64,000 nucleotides of DNA from Ottelia alismoides (GCA_037367405.1 JAZKJV010010625.1:186001-250000), one strand, 5' to 3'. Positions 48,043-61,302 are shown, counted from the first letter of the stretch. A program made the numbers and translations. The notes: a model not told the origin generated them from the letters alone.

Positions 48043-51000
48043 TGTTGAACGCGAAAATCAGGAGGTCATGTCGATTCACAAGGCGAATCAACAGTCGCTG
48101 AGTTGACCTCACACAGAATCCGCATTTCAAACAACAATTAACCCACAACAAGTAATTCAAGCAATGAAAGTAAATGTGCAGAGTTAAAATTTATTATAAC
48201 TCTACAACAAGATGTGTATAGGTGCAAGTATGTGTAGAGGTCGAACACAGGGAGCAGACAGGTAGAACGGGGCAAAATGCTCAAAAAGTGTGAATGTGAT
48301 TGACTTGTCTATAAATGCTATGCTATGTTTTTGTGGGTTTTTAATTTTATATTCTTTATTTAATTTTTGATTGTGTATTTTTTATTTTGATTTTTAATTT
48401 ACTGATTTTATATTTTCTTTTTATATTTTATATTTTTTGTATTTTCTTTTTTCTTTTTAATTAGGATATAATATCTATATATATACTAGAGATAGAGAGA
48501 GATAAAAATAAAGAAAAATATTTAAATTACAGTAAATAAAGTGTTTTTGTGTTTTTATATTTTTCTAATGTTTCGTGATCTTTCTAGGTTTTCCTAATTT
48601 TTTTGGTATTTTTAAAGTCAAAAATACTAGTAAACAATGAAATAAATTGTTGGTTGAAATTAAAATGAGGATGAAAAATACTAAACAGAGTCCGAAATTC
48701 CTCAAATTAATTTTAATTGAAAGATAATAAATCAGAGAAAATACAGAAACTGAAATTGCATTTTTAGGATTTTTGTAGCATTTTTAATATTTTTAGGTCG
48801 ATTTTTGGGGTTTTATAAGTTTTAGGAGTTTTCTTTTGTATTTTTTAGTGATTTTTGGTCTGGAGCTAAAAGATATGCAAACACACAAAATGCAATTTTT
48901 TGGAATTTTTTAAAAACGTTTTAGAATTTTTTTTATGTATTTTCTAATGCAAACAATGCACAAAATGCTTGTTTTTGAATTTTTATAAATATTAAAATGC
49001 AATAAATATGCAAAATAAAAATGTGCCGTGGACCTACAATGCAACAGGAACACTAGGTAATAAAATATTGTGTTTTTCGAGTTTTATAGAGGCATGAAAT
49101 AATTACTAAAAACAAAGAGAATTTACACTGGCAGGAGTATTTATGGAAATATGCCAAAATTCAAGGGCCAGCATGCAATTTGTCGCAAAATATATAACTA
49201 AATAAAAAACTTCCTGGACCAATTAGGAATAGCAAAAACACTAGGGATATGCCCGCAAAAACGCATGCCCACGTGCGTAGGCACGCGCGCCTGGCAGAGG
49301 TGTTTCAATAATTATGCGAAAGCTCAGGGGCCAGAATGTAATTTATCCAGAAATTATACAACGTACTAAAACCGTTTCCGAACTAAATATTAAATACTCA
49401 AACCCTAGGGCCCTACTACAAAATTTGCCAAGTCACGTACGCGTGCACGTGACCTGGCAGGGGCTAAACTGCAATACTCCTAAACTAGGGGGTCTACATG
49501 TAAATTATACAAAAGCTTTAAAAGGGCATATGAAAGTTTTAACATTATTTATTAAATATAAAAAGGGCCGGGTGATATATGTAAAATACCCTTAGCCTTG
49601 GCGATCGAACGACGGGTGCGCACTTCACTTATACACAGGTCGTGCTCTTAGAGGCCCATGATGGTTCGAAGCCTGCGTCTGAGATTAGATATCAGATTGA
49701 GATCCAACGGTGGTGGCGGCCCTCAATCTGACGACAGCTGTAGCTCTTCAAGAACACAGGGGGATCGAGCGGTCTTGGAGCACGGAGGAAGAACGGCCGA
49801 AGAACACGGCCAGATCGACTTTGGAGCGGCAAAATCTCGGTGCTCAGAGGGGCATCGTCTCTTCCGATGGCGCCACAAGCTTCCCGAGAGCCTCCTCGAT
49901 TGGACGGCGACCTCAAAATGGCGAAGGAGCAGCTGGAGCGCCGCCGCGTCGTTGGCGAAGGAGGGTGGCTCCAAGAGGTTTTGGCGTCAGCAAAAACAAC
50001 CCCAGATGGGGTCCTTCAGCCCTGGGAACTGCAGAAGAAACACAAGACTCGACAGAAGGTAGTTCCCAGGGCTATCACGGTAGTGGGTGACGAATTAATC
50101 GCGAATCGAGCCAATAAAAGGTTAAAATTAAAGACAAAATTACAGCTAACCTACAGCAAGGAAAAGCAACTAAAAACAACCTCCATTGGTTGGAAAAACC
50201 AATAAGTAGGGACCTCACGGCCAAGGGCCGGAGATGGGGGTGGAGACGCCTCCGCGTCGCTCCTCCTCTCCTCCTAACGGCGAGGTGAGGTTGCTGTCAC
50301 CTCCCTCTAACCTCAACACGAGAAAAAAGAGAGGAAGAACGGGCACAAAGGGTTCAAATTCAAAAAATGGAGGAAGGAGGTCTTTTGAACGAGTGGTCGA
50401 GGCAGCTCAAAAATCGAAGACTCTGGAGTGGGTCAACGATGCAATCCCCTAGATTAACGTTGGGCGTGCATCACTGAAGTATGGTGAAAAAAAGTCGTGA
50501 AGGAAGTATCACAAAAGGATGAAAGGGGCCTCCTCAAAAAAGGTCAAAGTTGGCTACAAACGCAGGTCTGACACAGGCCAGATCTCGGTCAGAGAGTTGA
50601 CCGAGGTCAACCAAGGGACAAATTTTGTTAGTCCACGTGGACCAACCAGATAAAACCCTTGGAAAAAAGGCTTGCAAAATCAATTAAAAATAGTTATTGA
50701 ATTTATTAATTTTTGGTTTCAAAATAAAAAATGTTTATTATTTTGTGAAGTATTTTATTCTGATTTTTATTTATTTTTATGAGGTATAAAATACAAGTTA
50801 CCTTTTATGACCTATATTAGTATATATCTATATATTTTAATATTTTATTTTTATTTTGTGTATTTTAATTTTATTTATTTTTATTATTATTTTATATTTA
50901 TAAAGTATTCTTATACACTTAAATATATTTTTATTTTATTTTTCTGAAGTGCTTTGTACACTGAATAAAATAGAAGTGTTAATTCTGTAGGTATATGTAC

Positions 51001-51799
51001 AGGTATTATACCTAGGTATGTTATATACAAATACTTTATTTGGTATTTTCTTCAGGTTTTTATTCTGATTTTAATGTACAAATATATTATAAGTAATATT
51101 TACAAAATTATAAAAATATAAAATTATAAAAATAATGAATAAATAATAAAATGAATATTTTAATCGGTATAAGTATACAATAGGGGTCCAAAACTCAACT
51201 TTCAAAACGTTGCTCCGCCAAACACGAAAACCACCTTCATAAATAACTTATGAGAAATTATATTCAATTAAAGTGAGTTTGACATGTTTCGAGGTTTTTT
51301 TGCAAGATACAGGTCTGGGAAGTTGGGATTCTGGAATCTTATTCAGATCATATCTTTTTATCTGCACATTATTTTTGTGTGAATTCAATTTTATATTTTT
51401 CTTTATTTAATTGTCTACATATGTCATGTACAAAGTTTCTTTATTTGATATATAGAAAGTGGAACCAAAAATAGGTCCCAAAATGAATGAAGAATGAATA
51501 AAATAACAGTTGTTTTATTGTATTTTGGCCCTTAGCTCCCCCTACTTTATTCCTTGTCGACCTAGTCATCGAGATACCTAGGTCTCGGGGTTTCGAGTCA
51601 TAAAATGTTTACAATATTTTATTCTTTTTCTTTTCTTTCCTTTATTCTATTAATTTGTCTTTAAAAACCGCATTTTATACAATATTTACACAATGATGCA
51701 TGAATGTTAAATTGCCTAAATTAATCCTATTTACATGCATTTACTAGGGGTTTTAAGGCCAAAATGATAGAATAAAGATGATGAAACGTGGATTCATCA
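48043..51799 (-). repeat. Element C right LTR
   Basis: It is 3.76 kb, the partner of 38161-42116, and lacks the foreign 135-bp segment. It keeps the uninterrupted conserved block GACCTAGTCATCGAGATACC (near 51560). Confidence 0.9.
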
Positions 51800-52262
51800 A
51801 TACTATAGAATAATGATAAGTTAATTATATTTATTATCCAATCATTTCAAAAAGCTATGTTGGAGTAGTTGGTTAATAGTCACTAATGGATTAAAAGAGG
51901 TCATGAGTTCAAACTCATCGTTACCATTATTATTTTAACATAATTCAAATTAGAATTGTGATTGAGTGGTTCTATTTCGATTGAACCAAGTTAAACAAGG
52001 TTGCGAATACTCGATCAGATCGGTGGTTGAAACAAAATTATGCCAATTTGACCTGAACCGTGAGAACCGATTAACTGAATCGATCCTGACTCAGTTCATA
52101 GGTTCAACCGGTTGAACCGGCCGATCTGGTTCAGTTTCAATAAAATTGCACCTTATTTTCCTTATTCCTATCTTTCCAATCAAACATAAAATAGACCATC
52201 ATTCTCCTTATTACCCACCATATTCCTCTTTACTCCCGAACCGAATGCCCCTTTAAAGAAAT

Positions 52263-52900
52263 AAAAAGCTAAAACCCAAACTTCCCAGACTATGTCTCCT
52301 CAATAAAAACTCAAAAGTATCAAAATCATCTTTAATTGTATATACCTTTTCATAAGATATTTAATAAAGGTCGTTTTATTTAATTTGAAGTTAAGGTGTG
52401 AAAGTTAGGTTTTGGACCCCTATTGTATATTTTACATAAATAAAATATCCATTTTATTTATTCTATATTTTTTTATAAATTTATATTCTTACAACTTTGT
52501 AAATATTATTTATAATATATATTTAAATATTTAGAATAGAAAAAACTCATAAAGAATATATAGAAAATATAATAAGTATACAAAATACATAGATGAAATA
52601 CTATATTTATACTTATACATTATATGGCTATATTTATTTAAGTGTACATAATATATTAGAAAAATATAATAAAAATATATTTATGTGTAATTTATAATTT
52701 TATAAAATAAGAAAATAAATAACAAAATCAAAAATACAAAATAACAAAACATAGGCTAATATATCTATAAATATACCCTTAAAATGTAACTTGTAATAAA
52801 TAAGTTCCTATAAAGAAATAAAAAACATATTAAAATATTACATAATTTTTTCAATTTATAACTTTCATTTAATAAAATCATTTACTATTTAGTACCTATT
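52263..52900 (+). repeat. Element D 3' LTR, second part (truncated)
   Basis: It continues exactly where 36458 stopped (AAACCCAAACTTCCCAGAC) and aligns with LTR F at 58100-58740 and, reversed, LTR A at 6480-7220. Homology fades near 52890, before the GC island. The remainder of the LTR is lost, and the gag-pol remnant E begins. Confidence 0.65.
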
Positions 52901-53344
52901 TTTGAAATAATTTCGGACTAACTTTTGCATAATTTATTTAGAAAAATACATGACAAGCAACAATATTGAATGATTGTTTCATGACATGAAAACCCTAGTT
53001 ATCCCATAATAGTTGTGGGACAACTTTATATCCAAAACCAAACTTATTTGTTTGATATGACAAGAAATTTAGGATATTTAAAAATATTTAAAAATGCCTT
53101 TTTCTTTGAGTATATATTATATAGTATAATGCAGGTCATCAAAGTTGATCGATGAAACTGCAAGTACTTTGATCCAATCTATTGTCTTAAGTCGAGATGG
53201 TAAAGGTGTCTAGACCGGGTTATGATGGCTTTGTTACCTAATTAGCATCTTGTATGTCAAGGAAATGCTCCCTCCCAACATATACTCGAGCGTCCAGATC
53301 CATTTTCGATGAGGGATAATATGAGTAAGTAAATTTTGCGTGTG

Positions 53345-54500
53345 CACATGACAACATTTTGTAAGGAAGAGAGAGATGAGATCTCCGACCTCAACATCAT
53401 TGAGAGGCTATCTCTCAAAGGTTGATATCATCGAGAAGAGTTCATACGAAAACTCGTTGTGATCGAACAAAGAACCCAAAACCTGAACAAATTGGATCAG
53501 AACACTAAGTAATTGGAGTTGATAGTGAGTACCATCAACACCTTCCAATCCACGATTCCACTGCCCAAGACTCCCGCTGAAAAGAAAGATCAGTCAACGT
53601 TGCCATATCAGCCTCAGCCCCGTCAGCAACAGCTGGATGTCCAGCACATTTACTACGTGCAGACCCCTGATGAGGCACCGCAGCAGCAACAATTGATGGT
53701 TTACCAACCAGAGCCCCGATCTTCCTATGATCCATTCTCGCCTCCACTACCTAACATTCAAGAGGTGAATGGAGTTTAGTCGAACACGTACAACCGGCCC
53801 ATCCAGATAGACCTAAACAGGTCCAGACTGCAAATTCTCGCTCATTCCCTCAACATCAAGGAAGGAGATTTGTCTAGTATCACTAGTGGCCTCACTGCCA
53901 TCAGTCTCCGTAATATCATAACAATTGGAGACATAATCAATTGTACCAGCAACGACAGTACTGCCCGCACCAGCCATACCAATCATATGTGGCTGAACCT
54001 CTGCATCAGTATCCTCCTTCTCATTACCAACATCAATATCAACTTCCTCCATCTCAATGGCAGTACCAACAATACCCTTCTCACCCTCTGTACCATCAAC
54101 CACAACATGGGAAGTACGTTGAATTGTCTGAGGCAGTTACTGTGAACGTGAGCCTCGATTGTCTAGCCTAGTTAGTCAAGGACCTAGTAGAGTTGACTCA
54201 GAAACTGGACGACATCACGACCATGAAAACTCCAATTATGGCCCAGGTCGAAGCCAATCCCAATAGTTTTAAGTGAAAAGGGAAGGTAGAATGTGAAGTC
54301 CCGTCTATGCATGTAGAGTCAGATGATATTGATTTTGTTTTATCAAATGATGTTAGTCTTTGAAGCAGTAGGACCTTGCCTCCGTCTACCACTATCAAGG
54401 AGAAGAATAAAGTTTCATCTGGTGAATCGTCGTCTTCTGCATTAGTCATGACAGCTACAGGTTCGAGTGGAGATGAAGAAGGACACCACCATCTCAAATA
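53345..54500 (+). pseudogene. gag: Gag C-terminal remnant of element E, Gln/Tyr/Pro-rich
   Basis: The open stretch 53513-53779 reads LPYQPQPRQQQL and DEAPQQQQLMVYQPEP. The stretch 53941-54171 reads YQQRQYCPHQPYQSYVAEPL and continues with Gln/Tyr/Pro repeats. They lie in shifted frames of one Gln-rich domain, as is common between capsid and protease in Athila Gag. The capsid domain is not recognisable upstream. The antisense ORFs here are shadows. Confidence 0.5.
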
Positions 54501-54939
54501 AAAAATCGAAAAAAATGAAAAATACCAAAAATATTATCACAGTCAAAGTGAAGTCACACCAACAATGGAGGAGCAAGCCCCGACAATCGATCCAGCGCCA
54601 GCCGATAGAGCGAAGACCGTAGCTTTTGAACGTCCACACCTTGCTCGAGATTGTACACCTTTTTGTTGTCTGGTTGTACATGATTTTGTGGATATGGATT
54701 CTGATGTAAATAAGAACAATGCTTTTGATTTCAGTTCTTTACATATCCTTTTTCTGGACGCTATACAAAAATCCAAAAAATGCAAAACAAAAAAGCACAA
54801 TGTTTGATCATAGTATTGTGGAGATTATTCAAAAATTGACTGTTGAATTCCCTTCGATGAAAGTCATGGAATACATGCCCGCTGTAAAGAAGGGATTGAA
54901 AGAGGTATGTACTACCAAGCGTCGGTCGAACCACAATAG

Positions 54940-55430
54940 CATACACCAACAAGTTGAGAAGCAAGCCCTCACCATGTCTACAGTTGCAGCCATCAACAAT
55001 CTCCCAGAGAAGAAGCCTGACAAAGGAGCACCCATTATCAGATGCAATATTTTTTACCAAGATTTCAAGCGAACTCTACTTGACAATGGATTTTCAATCA
55101 ACCTTAAGCCAGCCTCATTGCCACTGGATTTGGGATGGAACCACTCAAGCATACACATGATCCTTCAGATCACTAATAGATCAATCAAGCAACCTCGAGG
55201 TTTATTGGAGTATGTTATCATAACGGTGTAGGACATGCAGTTTCCTGTTGATTTTATAGTTTATGATATGGACTCTCCAGCACCATTACTCTATACCACG
55301 ATTATTCTTGGTTGGCCATTCCTGCGAACTATAGAGTCCATCGTTAACTGTAGGTCCGAGAAGATCACGTTCTACTCAAGCAACAACAAAGTGACAATAG
55401 AAATTTGGTCAGTGAGCCCAAAGTAGTACC
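54940..55430 (+). pseudogene. Aspartic protease remnant of element E
   Basis: FKRTLLDNGFSINLKP carries the position of the catalytic Asp (55082-55084), in the context DNGFS instead of the usual D-S/L-G-A-S. RGLLEYVIITV and IILGWPFLRTIESIV follow, as in the proteases of C and D. One in-frame stop splits it near 55230. It belongs to the pol polyprotein of E. Confidence 0.7.
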
Positions 55431-55829
55431 TAATCAAGGCAAAGCAGAACCATCAGAAGCAAACTCTGACTTTATTACAGAGATCGGAGTTACGTACTTT
55501 TCTTTGAATGGCAAACGGATACAGGAAATCCTCATTACAGAGGAGAACCTGGAAATACAGTCTTCGCATGCTCTGATGTTGACTGGGAGAAAGATTATTC
55601 CTGGTTGATGGATCTCTTTGAGACAGAAGATTCATGTCAGTCTGAACAAGAGGAATTCATTGATGATTTTTTCAGCACATTATCAGCAGAGCAACTAGTG
55701 ACGGAGGTGAGCATCACTTCCAAAATCATGGCTGATTATCCACGCACCAGCTCAGTTTCAAAAGTGACCAAGAAGCAGGCTCGATCAGAATAAAAGCCAC
55801 TTCTAGTAGGCTTCTTATATTTCCTTGTA

Positions 55830-56900
55830 GGTGTAGCAAACAAGTATGTGGCCATCATCAGTAGCCGCTTGACCCCAGATCAAGAATTCTGACTACTCGA
55901 GATTCTAGAGAAAAACCACAAGGAGCTTGGTTGGCATGTATAAGACCTCCACGGAATAAATCCTACTCTGTGCTCACACTACATTTATTTAGAAGAATAT
56001 GCCAAGTCATCCCAAGAATTTTAGAGAAGACTAAACCCTAGCTTGCGGGACGTCGTCATGAAAGAAATCACGAAGTGGTGTAACATAGGTTTCATTTACC
56101 CCATCTCCGATTCAAAATGGGCAAGCCCTTCCATGTAGGTCTAAAGAAATCTGAGCTCATCGTGGTTACAAATGAAAGAGGAGAGAATATTTCCACTCGG
56201 GTACCAACATCCTAGCGTGTGTGTATTAATTACTGCTGCCTCAATACTGCAACAAAGAAGGATCGCTTACCCTTGCCATTTATTGATCAAGTTCTGCAAA
56301 GATTGACCGGCAAGGAGTTCTTCTGCTTTCTGGATGGGTATTCCTGGCACAACCAAGTGTCAATCACCCTAGAGGACCAAGAGAATGCGACCTTCACTTC
56401 CATCTTCGATGCCTATGCTTTCAAGAGAATGCCCTTTGGTTTGTGCAATGCACCTGCCACATTCTAGAGGTGCATGCTTGCAGTATTTGTCGATATGGTT
56501 GGCAGTTTTCTCGAGGTTTTTATGGACGACTTCTCGATTTATGGTAACAGATTTGATTCTTGTCTTCATCACCTAGATAGAGTATTTCATAAATGATGAG
56601 AAGTCAATCTCGTATTATCTTAGGAAAAGAGCCACTTCATGGTCATTAAAGGGATTGTGCTAGGCTATGTCATTTCCAAATGTGGTATGAAAGCTGACCC
56701 AGCAAAGGTGGATGTGATCACCAACCTTGATCCACCTTAAAATGTCAGGAATGTAAGATCATTCCAGGGGAATGTGGGTTCCTACAAATGAATCATTTGA
56801 GATTTCAGTTGCATCGCCTGACCTCTAACAGAATTTATGTGCAAAGAGACCGTGTTCCATGTGGATCAGCATGTTCTCCTTTCATTTAATCAACTGAAGG
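55830..56900 (+). pseudogene. pol: Reverse transcriptase remnant of element E
   Basis: Motifs in order: RVCINYCCLNTATKKDRLPL-type region (near 56219), FFCFLDGYSWHNQV with the first catalytic Asp at 56333, FKRMPFGLCNAPATF, then VFMDDFSIYG with the paired Asp at 56525-56530, and GYVISKCGMKADPAKVDVI. These are diagnostic of Athila-type RT. Stops (for example directly after NAPATF) and frameshifts show it is dead. Confidence 0.85.
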
Positions 56901-57300
56901 AGTTAATCACTTAAGATCTAGTCCTACAATAACTTGATTGGTATCTACCCTTTGAGATCATAACAGATACGCCAGATTTTGTAGTTGTTGCTATGTTAGG
57001 ACAAGAAAAAGACAGAGTGCCCTACACAATTCACTATGCCAGCAAGACATTATATGAAGCACATCATATCTACATTGTTACAAAAAAGAGTTTTGTCGTG
57101 GTTTTCCCCCTCGAGAATTTTATATCCTATCTTTTGGATCGAGAGTCACAATTTACACTGACCACTCTATTATACGATACTTATATCAAAAGAAGGATAT
57201 GAAGCTTAGATTGATGAGATGGATCCTTCTCTTCTAGGAGTTCGATTTAGAAATCAAGGATAAACTAGAAATTCAAAATGTGGTAGCAGATCACCTCTCT
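56901..57300 (+). pseudogene. pol: RNase H remnant of element E
   Basis: PFEIITDTPDFVVVAMLGQE, then IHYASKTLYEAHHIYIVTKK and VVFPLENFISYLL, ending near VADHLSRIEHQEPP. It is homologous to the RNase H of A. Frameshifts fall near 57200. Confidence 0.8.
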
Positions 57301-57661
57301 AGAATTGAGCATCAAGAGCCTCCACTTGGTTATGCACACATCACAGGTACTTTTCTTGATGAATCAATTCTGGTCGTAGACTCCCTCCCTTGGTATGCCG
57401 ATATTATGAACTACCTTGTTTTTGGTGTAGTCCTACAAGATTGGACGAAAATCAAGAAGGACAAGTTCTTGTCCACCATCCATTTCTACCAATGGGAAGA
57501 ACCGCTCTTATTCAGGGAAGGAGCAAATTGCATTTAGCGTTTATGCATCCCTTAGGAGGAGCATCATAGTGTCCTCAAGCATTTTCACTTGCTCGAATAT
57601 GGTGGACATTAGTCTAGAGATATAATGACAACGATAATATTACAGTATGGCCTCTGATGGC
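57301..57661 (+). pseudogene. pol: Integrase N-terminal zinc-finger remnant of element E
   Basis: After a linker with PWYADIMNYLV, the segment EEHHSVLKHFHLLEYGGH has the His-rich half of the HHCC finger. It leads to TTILQYGL, where the reading is cut by LTR F. The same protein resumes at 61303. Confidence 0.7.
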
Positions 57662-58806
57662 TGATGAAGCCACATTTGATCATCTTTATTCTATCATTTT
57701 GGCATCAAAAACCCTAGAAAATGCGTGTAAATAGCATTAAATTCATCATCTTAGCATTCATGCATGTGCATCTAAATAGTGTATAGAATACTGTAATTAA
57801 AGCCAAAATTATAGAATAAATAAAAGAAAAAAAGAATAAAATATTGTAAATATTTTGTGACCCGAAACCTCGAGACCTAGGCATCTTGATGAATAGGTCA
57901 ACAAGGAATAAAGTAGGGGGAGATAAGGGCCAAATACAATACATAATTCCTTCATTCTTTATTCATTTTGGGACCTATTTTTGGTTCCACTTTTTATACC
58001 TCAAATAAAGAAACTTTGTACATGAAATTTGTAGATAAATTCATAAAGAAAAATACAAAATTGATTTCACTGAAGAATAATGTACAGATAAAAAGTTATG
58101 GTCTGAACAAGATTCCAAAACTCCAACTTCCCAGACCCGTATCTTGCAAATAAGAACTTGAAATGTACCAAACTCACCTTTAGTTGTATATAGCATAAAA
58201 TAATCTATTTAGTGGAGGTGGTTTCGTATTTTTCGGATTTACGGTTTGAAAGTTGCATGTTGGACCCCTCTTGTATACCGGTACCGATTAAAATATTCAA
58301 TTTATTATTCATTCACTAGTTTTACAACTTTATATTTTTTATAAATTTGTAAATATTATTTATAATATACTAAAATCAGAATAAAAACATAAAATAAATA
58401 CAAAATAAAATACCTGTATATATATATATGATACATATGTATATTACCTATACTTATACTTGTATACTATTTACTTTTATTTTATTTAATATACAAAACA
58501 CATCAGAAAAATAAAATAAAAATATATTTATGTATATAAAAGCATTTTACCATTTTACAAAATAATAAACAAAATTAAAGAAATTAAAATCACAAAATAA
58601 AAATAAAATATTAAAATATACTGGTAAGATACCTATATAGGCTATACAAAAGCTACTTGTAAAAATATACTTCATAAACATTATTAAAAATCAAACTAAA
58701 ATACTACATAAAATAATAAATATTTTTTATTTAATAACCTAAATTTAATTCGGCCTTTTGATATTTTTAATTGAGTTAATAAAATGTTTTTCCAGGGATT
58801 TTCCCT

Positions 58807-58859
58807 GATTGGTCCATGTGGACCAATCAGGAGATGGCCCCAGTTGACCCAGGTCAACT
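58807..58859. promoter_or_regulatory. G-box-like palindrome plus inverted W-box in LTR F
   Basis: The palindrome here is centred on CATGTG instead of CACGTG. AGTTGACCCAGGTCAACT follows 13 bp later. The order is mirrored relative to A and C because F lies on the opposite strand. Confidence 0.55.
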
Positions 58860-61025
58860 GGTCGTCCTCCCCCTGCAGCCGTTGTCAGACCTCGTTTGGC
58901 CCAATCTTTATGGATTTTTTCGAGGCATCCCCATTCACTATTTCGTGTATCGTCCTTCACGACTTTTGTTCCTCGTTGAGTGGTGATTCACGCCCATGTG
59001 TATCCTTGGATCGTGGGTCAAAGATTCGCTCAATAATCGTTGGTCTTTGGACCATCCCAGTCGCAAGGTCAAACCTCTTAAAAACCTCCCCCGATTTTCC
59101 TTGTGATTTTTGAACCGCACTTCATCCAGAATTTCTCCCCCTTTGGCTCGAGTTAGAAGCCTGGAGGTGACAGCTCTAGGTTCCCACCTTCAAAGCGGAG
59201 GAGCACTGATCTTTCTGTTGTCTCCCCCCAGTAGTTCCCCTGACCCTCAAGGCATTTTGCCCTCGAGGGAGTAACTTGTTGGTGCAGGTACATGAGTCAA
59301 AGCAGCAGCGGGGTGCTTTTGGAGGTTCGCCGGAGGACCTTGGAGCTCTAAAGCTCCGCCGTCCTCCTGCAAGCCCTCCGACCAACGTCGGGGCTTTTTG
59401 GCCACTCCAGCAGATAGAGAAAGCCTCCAGGAAGGAATAGCGCCATTTTGCGAGTTTTAAGTCGGCCGGAGATCGGAGGAGGAGCTCAGAGAGTTTCGCC
59501 AGGCCGGAGTTCTTCTTTGTTCGTCCTCCCGTGTCTCCAGCCGTCCGATCAAGGCATTCTCCCCAGATAGCGCAGCCGCCGTTGGATCTTGGTTGTTCCC
59601 AAGCCGTCTGATCAATCCCACCAGATCTAATCGCAGCCGTCGACGACGAAGCAGTATCGGCGCTCCTGAGGCCGACGCGTGGCAAGTGAAGAAGCCACGG
59701 CCGCTGGATCGCGATCTTTGGGGTATATTGCATCTTTAACCCCAACATTTTTTGTAATTTAGTTTGAAACACTTAAATTTTCATATGTTGTGTTAAAGTT
59801 TTGTAAAATTTAGCTTGAGACCCTAGAACTTTTAAGTATTTGCAACTAGGTCCTCTGCCACGTCACCTCACGTGACTTGTTCACGTGAGGCATGGGCTTT
59901 TTGCAGCGAGGCCCTTGGCCGTTTGTTTATTTCATTTAGGGCCAGGAACTATAGAATTAAGTGTAAAAGTTTTGGACATTTTGCATGTGAGCCCCCGGGG
60001 TTTTGAAAATTGCAGTTAGGTTCTTCCCAGGCGCGTGCAAGTCACGCGCCCAGGTGGACATTTTGCGCCCGTGCCCGTGCAGGTTTGGAAATTTGTGATT
60101 AGTCCTTTAAATAGAATATTCAGTGTTAATTTTTGTTGGACAGTTGCATGTGTGCCCCTGGATGTTTGGATATTTGTGTATATACCACTGCCAGGCCATA
60201 TATTTGTGCTTGCTTGCTTTATTTCATTAAGGCATCATTTTAACACGAAGAATTCTCAAAAAAAATTAGCATAGGCTCCTGTTAACTTGCACTTTCACGC
60301 CATCATTTTATTTTGCATTTTATTGCATTTTGATATTTATTAAAAATCAAAAACACACATTTTTCTTACTGTTTGCATTAGAAAACCCATAAAAATTATA
60401 AAAACGTTTTGAAAAATTCCAAAAAAATTATCTGTTGTGTATTTTAGCCTATTTTAGTGACAGTCCAAAAATCACTAAAAATTTCAAAAGGAAACCCTTA
60501 AAAATTAGAAAACACTCAAAAACTTCAAAAAATTATAGAAAATCATAGAAAATTCTGAAAAATATAAACTCTAGTTCTATAGCTTCTTTATTATATTATC
60601 TTTACTTTAAAATTAATTTGGGAAATTTTGCTACTGTTTGTTATTTTTCCTTCCCATTTTCATTTCGGCCAGCAAGTTTATTCACTGTTTTCCCTTGTTT
60701 TGATATTTAAAAATACCAAAAACATTTAGAAAAATCCCCAAAAATCACAAAAACAGTAGAATGCTTTAAAAAGATCAAAAATATTTCATTTCTGAATTTT
60801 TGATCATTTTTACATATTTTTATAAATACATTACCCCCTCTGGTCTTATATTGTGTATATATTCCTATATTGAAAAAGAAAATATAAAAATATAAAATAT
60901 AAAAAGAAAAATACAAAATCAGTAAAAAGAAAATCAAAATACAAAATTAAAAAATTAAAAATAAAAAAATATAAAACTAAAAACCCACAAAAACATTTGC
61001 ATTACATAGTGTAGGCATAACATCA

Positions 61026-61029
<4 letters not shown>

Positions 61030-61063
<34 letters not shown>
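61030..61063. repeat. (CA)n microsatellite in LTR F
   Basis: An uninterrupted CA run in the AT-rich 3' part of the LTR. Confidence 0.9.
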
Positions 61064-61064
<1 letters not shown>

Positions 61065-61302
61065 TTGTTGATCTATCCTGCCTTGCTCCCTGTGTTCGAA
61101 CTCTCTACGTACTTGCTTCTATACATCTTTTATGTAGAGTTAAAAATATATTTTAACTTCACATTTGCTTGTCATCTCTTGATATTTATAGTGTGGGTTA
61201 ATTGTTGATTAATTACGGTTTCTTGTGGGTCGCCACAGCGACATAGTGGTCCCACCTTGTGTGGACTATTTAGACCCTCGATAAATCGTGATTATCAATG
61301 GC

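Larger units (their letters stand above)
38161..51799 (-). mobile_element. Element C: protease-ORF LTR retrotransposon without pol
   Basis: LTRs 38161-42116 and 48043-51799, TGTTGAACG...GGATTCATCA, with a perfect target duplication ATACT (38156-38160 and 51800-51804). PBS at 48023-48040, PPT at 42117-42132. The 5.9 kb internal region has a single, lightly damaged protease-type ORF, a hairpin array and the shared 3' region, and no RT or integrase. The LTRs are clearly more diverged than those of B, so C is older than B. Confidence 0.9.
37661..52255. mobile_element. Probable Tourist/Harbinger-like DNA element, host of C
   Basis: The segments 37661-38160 and 51800-52255 flank element C. The right end read inward is GGGGCATTCGGTTCGGGAGT, next to TTTAA. 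The left side has CTGTTCATTTGGAGAATAAG. Such GG..TTCGGTT/TTTGG ends with AATAAG repeats and TTA/TAA flanks are typical of PIF/Harbinger-type MITEs. Internal GGTTCAACCGG palindromic units occur near 37900 and 52110. Borders are uncertain, and it may be two elements. Confidence 0.4.
3298..52900 (+). mobile_element. Element D: old Athila-like LTR retrotransposon, host of the nest
   Basis: The pieces in order are: 5' LTR (3298-3911 and 28299-30529), PBS (30532-30549), leader, decayed protease-type ORF (31845-33531), hairpin array, 3' non-coding region, PPT (36000-36014) and 3' LTR (36015-36458 and 52263-52900). The 5' LTR is split by element A, which contains B. The 3' LTR is split by a transposon-like insert that contains C. 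The 3' LTR is cut off where element E begins, so the right target duplication cannot be seen. There is no RT or integrase in about 5.5 kb of internal DNA, so D was non-autonomous. Confidence 0.8.
57662..61297 (+). repeat. LTR F: solo LTR inserted in the integrase of E
   Basis: TGATGAAGCC...GTGATTATCA, 3,636 bp, with a perfect target duplication ATGGC (57657-57661 and 61298-61302). No internal region is present, so the element was lost by LTR-LTR recombination. The U3 block AAGGAATAAAGTAGGGGGAG is near 57903. Near-palindrome TTGGTCCATGTGGACCAA is at 58809-58826 and the W-box pair at 58842-58859. The GC-richer island is at about 58860-59720, and the 198-codon antisense ORF there is not called. 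A (CA)n run is at 61030-61063. Confidence 0.95.
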
